Of a DNA stretch of 64,000 bases, positions 63,606 to 64,000 are shown piece by piece. The notes under the pieces were generated by a model. The model saw nothing but the letters and a program-made list of their open reading frames with translations. It was not told the origin of the DNA and ran no database searches. This DNA comes from an uncultured Paludibaculum sp. (lineage in GTDB: Bacteria > Acidobacteriota > Terriglobia > Bryobacterales > Bryobacteraceae), in the NCBI RefSeq assembly GCF_963665245.1, contig NZ_OY762267.1:3692001-3756000 (forward strand). Direction: 5' to 3'. Numbering within the stretch: the first letter of the stretch is position 1; the number at the start of each line of letters is the position of its first letter. The position numbers and the translations under genes are program-made.

Positions 63606-64000
63606 TTACTCGGCGGCGGTATCGCCGGCCGGGGTCTGGGCCTCAGGTTCCGGCTTCCAACTGGGAGCTGTGGGTTGCGCCACCGGGGGCACTACACTGC
63701 TCGCAGCCGGCGGCGCAGCCTGCACCGGAGCCGCATCCGCACTCACAGTGATCGGCGCCGGAGCGTTGTTCCGTTCCACGCGGTCGCCGCGATCACCGGA
63801 CGGACGGCGTTCACGCCGATCGCCACGGTCGCCGCGATCCCCACGGTCGCCGCGCGGATTCCGCCGCGGCTCGTCGGTCCGGGTGCGGCGTGAGAAGCCG
63901 TCGGTCGAAACCTCACCCTTGTACACCCAGCACTTCACACCAATCACACCGTAGGTGGTGTACGCCTGGGCAAACCCGTAATCGATGTCGGCGCGGAGTG
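63606..64000 (-). CDS. rpsC: 30S ribosomal protein S3, C-terminal part, cut by the window
   Basis: Only the last 131 codons (including stop) are in the window; the rest lies beyond 64000. The final conserved part [20 protein letters not shown] with VKCWVYKGE is normal. About 100 more residues follow, instead of the usual short end: a run of RGD/GDR-type repeats and then a Pro/Ala-rich region. Such a long basic-acidic tail is not typical of S3 in most bacteria. S3 is part of the 30S mRNA entry site and helicase. Confidence 0.95.
   Translation of the reverse strand, partial: LRADIDYGFAQAYTTYGVIGVKCWVYKGEVSTDGFSRRTRTDEPRRNPRGDRGDRGDRGDRRERRPSGDRGDRVERNNAPAPITVSADAAPVQAAPPAASSVVPPVAQPTAPSWKPEPEAQTPAGDTAAE
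63780..63860 (-). repeat. RGD-type tandem repeat in the S3 tail
   Basis: The minus-strand reading frame of rpsC carries a 9-base repeat unit that encodes Arg-Gly-Asp four times in a row, then further GDR units before VERNN. The repeat could expand or shrink by slippage. It lies outside the conserved S3 fold. Confidence 0.75.

Noticed and set aside
1-64000. tRNA, rRNA, CRISPR, insertion sequences or phage genes
   Set aside because: No cloverleaf, rRNA stretch, regular spaced repeats, transposase or phage gene was seen on either strand by reading.

Overview
The window looks like chromosomal DNA of a GC-rich, Gram-negative acidobacterium, probably from the Solibacter/Bryobacter side of the phylum (inference). 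The reasons are two very large Oar-type TonB-dependent receptors with N-terminal carboxypeptidase-regulatory domains, an ECF sigma factor translationally coupled to a kinase-TPR protein, a CadC/TolB/TPR membrane regulator, many secreted enzymes, and codons that mostly end in G or C. No tRNA, rRNA, CRISPR array, insertion sequence or phage gene was seen.

Left part (1-10.8 kb): an Oar-type receptor, a GH127 beta-L-arabinofuranosidase-like enzyme, a GH2 enzyme and a sugar-porter MFS transporter form a small glycan-use island, with a secreted methyltransferase fusion among them. From 11.0 to 18.5 kb comes a signalling block: a CadC/TolB/TPR regulator, then a four-gene operon encoding a membrane FHA-trypsin protease, a PEGA-tailed Ser/Thr kinase, a PP2C phosphatase and a second membrane Ser/Thr kinase. 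From 18.6 to 24.9 kb lies a biosynthetic operon on the minus strand: TPR protein, type III polyketide synthase, FAD oxidoreductase, YceI lipid-binding protein, acyl carrier protein and ketosynthase. Next to it are a small methyltransferase and two small proteins.

Middle part (25-51 kb): mostly single genes. They include a CNNM/CBS protein, a penicillin-acylase-family hydrolase, a polytopic GT-like protein, an S9D peptidase, two small helical secreted proteins behind a hairpin that covers the ribosome binding site, an ALDH7-type dehydrogenase, a second Oar-type receptor, and a duplicated pair of BsuPI-domain secreted proteins flanking a Tat-exported aldo/keto reductase. The ECF sigma factor/kinase-TPR pair, a ThuA-like protein, kdsD, tig, metK, a TonB C-terminal-domain protein, a cupin and a small heat-shock protein follow.

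Right part (51.7-64 kb, minus strand): the S10/spc/alpha ribosomal super-operon, running rpsC-rplP-rpmC-rpsQ-rplN-rplX-rplE-rpsN-rpsH-rplF-rplR-rpsE-rpmD-rplO-secY-adk-map-infA-rpmJ-rpsM-rpsK-rpsD-rpoA-rplQ and ending in a strong intrinsic terminator. rpsC is cut by the window edge. The strongest candidates for new biology are the FHA-protease/kinase/phosphatase operon, the type III PKS operon with its own ACP and ketosynthase, the RBS-masking hairpin at 32344-32370, the duplicated BsuPI genes, and the unusual IF-1 and S3 proteins in an otherwise ordinary ribosomal operon.
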